Part shown: one piece after another, positions 63,391-64,000 of the stretch
How the letters are laid out: the number at the start of each line of letters is the position of its first letter
Position numbering within the stretch: the first letter of the stretch is position 1
Assembly (NCBI GenBank): GCA_947176535.1
Contig: CAMWQU010000011.1
Location: 1 to 64,000, forward strand
DNA: 64,000 nucleotides
From: an uncultured Prevotellaceae bacterium
GTDB taxonomy: Bacteria; Bacteroidota; Bacteroidia; Bacteroidales; Bacteroidaceae
Reading direction: 5' to 3'
Position numbers and translations under genes: made by a program
The notes under the pieces: model-generated
Told to the model about the DNA's origin: nothing
The model's database searches: none
Seen by the model: only the letters and a program-made list of their open reading frames with translations

Positions 63391-63444
63391 GCCCGGTCGG
63401 AGACAAGAAAAAATCAGGAATAGAAAGTAACTAAACATAGTATT

Positions 63445-64000
63445 ATGAAGAAATTTTTACTCACAATCGCTGCTGCCATGACCGCCTTTTCGGCAATGGC
63501 AGTTCAGTACAACGACAAACTGACCGTGACCGTCAAGACGGAGAACGGTGCCAGCACTTCCGTACAGGATGCAACGGTCGAGGTGGAAACCTTGAGCAAC
63601 GGCAATATCGACTTCAACCTGAAGAACTTCATTCTGACAAGCGAGGACGGGAGCGAAATCCCCGTGGGCAACATCGCTATCTCCGGTTTGCCCCTGACCC
63701 GTGGCGACAATTTTAGCACGTTCACTTTCGACGATGACATCGAGATAGAGAGCGGCGACGACGAAAGCCAGTTCTGGCTGGGCCCCGCGTTGGGTGAGGT
63801 GCCCCTCGTGATGAACGGAAAAATGACGGACAGCAAACTTTACGCCGTCATCGACATCGAGATGCTTGTAAACGGCGAGGAACAGCAAATCCATGTGGAG
63901 TTCGGCACGGATTTCGCCACGGCTCAGAGTTTTGTCGATAAGTTGTCCGTTTCCATCGATGGCAACGTCAGTGAGCAGACCTCCACGGTGGTAGTGGAAT
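63445..64000 (+). CDS. Calycin-like secreted protein, truncated by the window end
   Basis: The visible 185 residues begin with a signal peptide (MKKFLLTIAAAMTAFSAMA). A calycin-like beta-barrel domain follows (YNDKLTVTV near 22 onward, with VEVETLSNGNIDFNLKNF). Near residue 165 the pattern restarts (FVDKLSVSIDGN...STVVVE), so a second tandem domain seems to begin as the window ends. Calycin-like domains of this Bacteroidetes type are lipocalin-like and often sit beside PCMD proteins. The stop codon lies outside the window. Confidence 0.75.
   Translation, partial: MKKFLLTIAAAMTAFSAMAVQYNDKLTVTVKTENGASTSVQDATVEVETLSNGNIDFNLKNFILTSEDGSEIPVGNIAISGLPLTRGDNFSTFTFDDDIEIESGDDESQFWLGPALGEVPLVMNGKMTDSKLYAVIDIEMLVNGEEQQIHVEFGTDFATAQSFVDKLSVSIDGNVSEQTSTVVVE

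Overview
The window is one continuous piece of a Bacteroidales chromosome. Four things point there: promoters of the Bacteroidetes type (TTTG, 19-21 bp, TAnnTTTG) before most transcription units, no Shine-Dalgarno sequences, gene families typical of the order (head-GIN DUF2807, PCMD lipoprotein, calycin-like proteins, GH110, paired small and large methylmalonyl-CoA mutase subunits), and a large secreted protein that appears to carry a type IX secretion (T9SS) C-terminal signal. The T9SS signal and the fairly high GC (judged by eye, not computed) favour a Prevotellaceae-like or neighbouring lineage over Bacteroides proper. This placement is inference. I see no rRNA, insertion sequence, prophage, CRISPR array or plasmid gene.

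Layout. 1-6.8 kb (minus): an operon topA-aroK-speA-argB-ECF sigma factor-small membrane protein (probable anti-sigma), with several ATGA overlaps. 6.8-8.0 kb (minus): a Nudix hydrolase and a small outer-membrane barrel. 8.4-10.8 kb (plus): ruvB and tyrS. 10.9-18.9 kb (minus): a tripartite export operon in the order DUF2807 protein, TolC-like channel, HlyD-like adaptor, FtsX/MacB-type permease, ATPase, then a leucine-rich-repeat/transglutaminase-like protein. A two-component pair (Fis-type response regulator lacking an AAA+ domain, and a histidine kinase) is divergent from it at 19.1-20.5 kb. 20.6-21.6 kb (minus): a sugar-acid SDR dehydrogenase and tRNA-Gln. 22.3-27 kb: a 1562-residue T9SS-type adhesin. 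27.3-31.3 kb: mutA-mutB. 31.5-34.4 kb: a large secreted MG2-like protein. 34.8-36 kb: an AT-rich, probably acquired AAA/DUF4143 ATPase. 36.4-39.3 kb: gpmI, ung and a DUF3109 gene. 39.4-42 kb: a small membrane protein and a GH110 alpha-galactosidase. 42-44.7 kb (minus): gyrB, rpsT and tRNA-Glu. 45-45.6 kb: recO. 45.6-60.8 kb (minus): the dcw cluster rsmH-ftsL-ftsI-murE-mraY-murD-ftsW-murG-murC-ftsQ-ftsA-ftsZ, without mraZ at its head. 61.3-64 kb (plus): a PCMD lipoprotein, an outer-membrane barrel and a calycin-like protein cut by the window edge.

The most striking unexplained structure is a set of eight intergenic arrays. Each is built from two to five palindromic or quasi-palindromic units in strict 21-22 bp register (two DNA helical turns). 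They fall into four sequence families: A at 1-45, 21789-21855 and 44281-44347; B at 27089-27198, 51809-51918 and 61009-61096; C at 34476-34559; D at 8180-8267. The families differ in sequence but share the period. They lie in divergent, tandem and intra-operon gaps, so they are not simply terminators. In the clearest copy, 11-bp half-sites alternate in orientation and each half-site has its inverse complement exactly 33 bp away. I know of no described element with this design, but I could not search.
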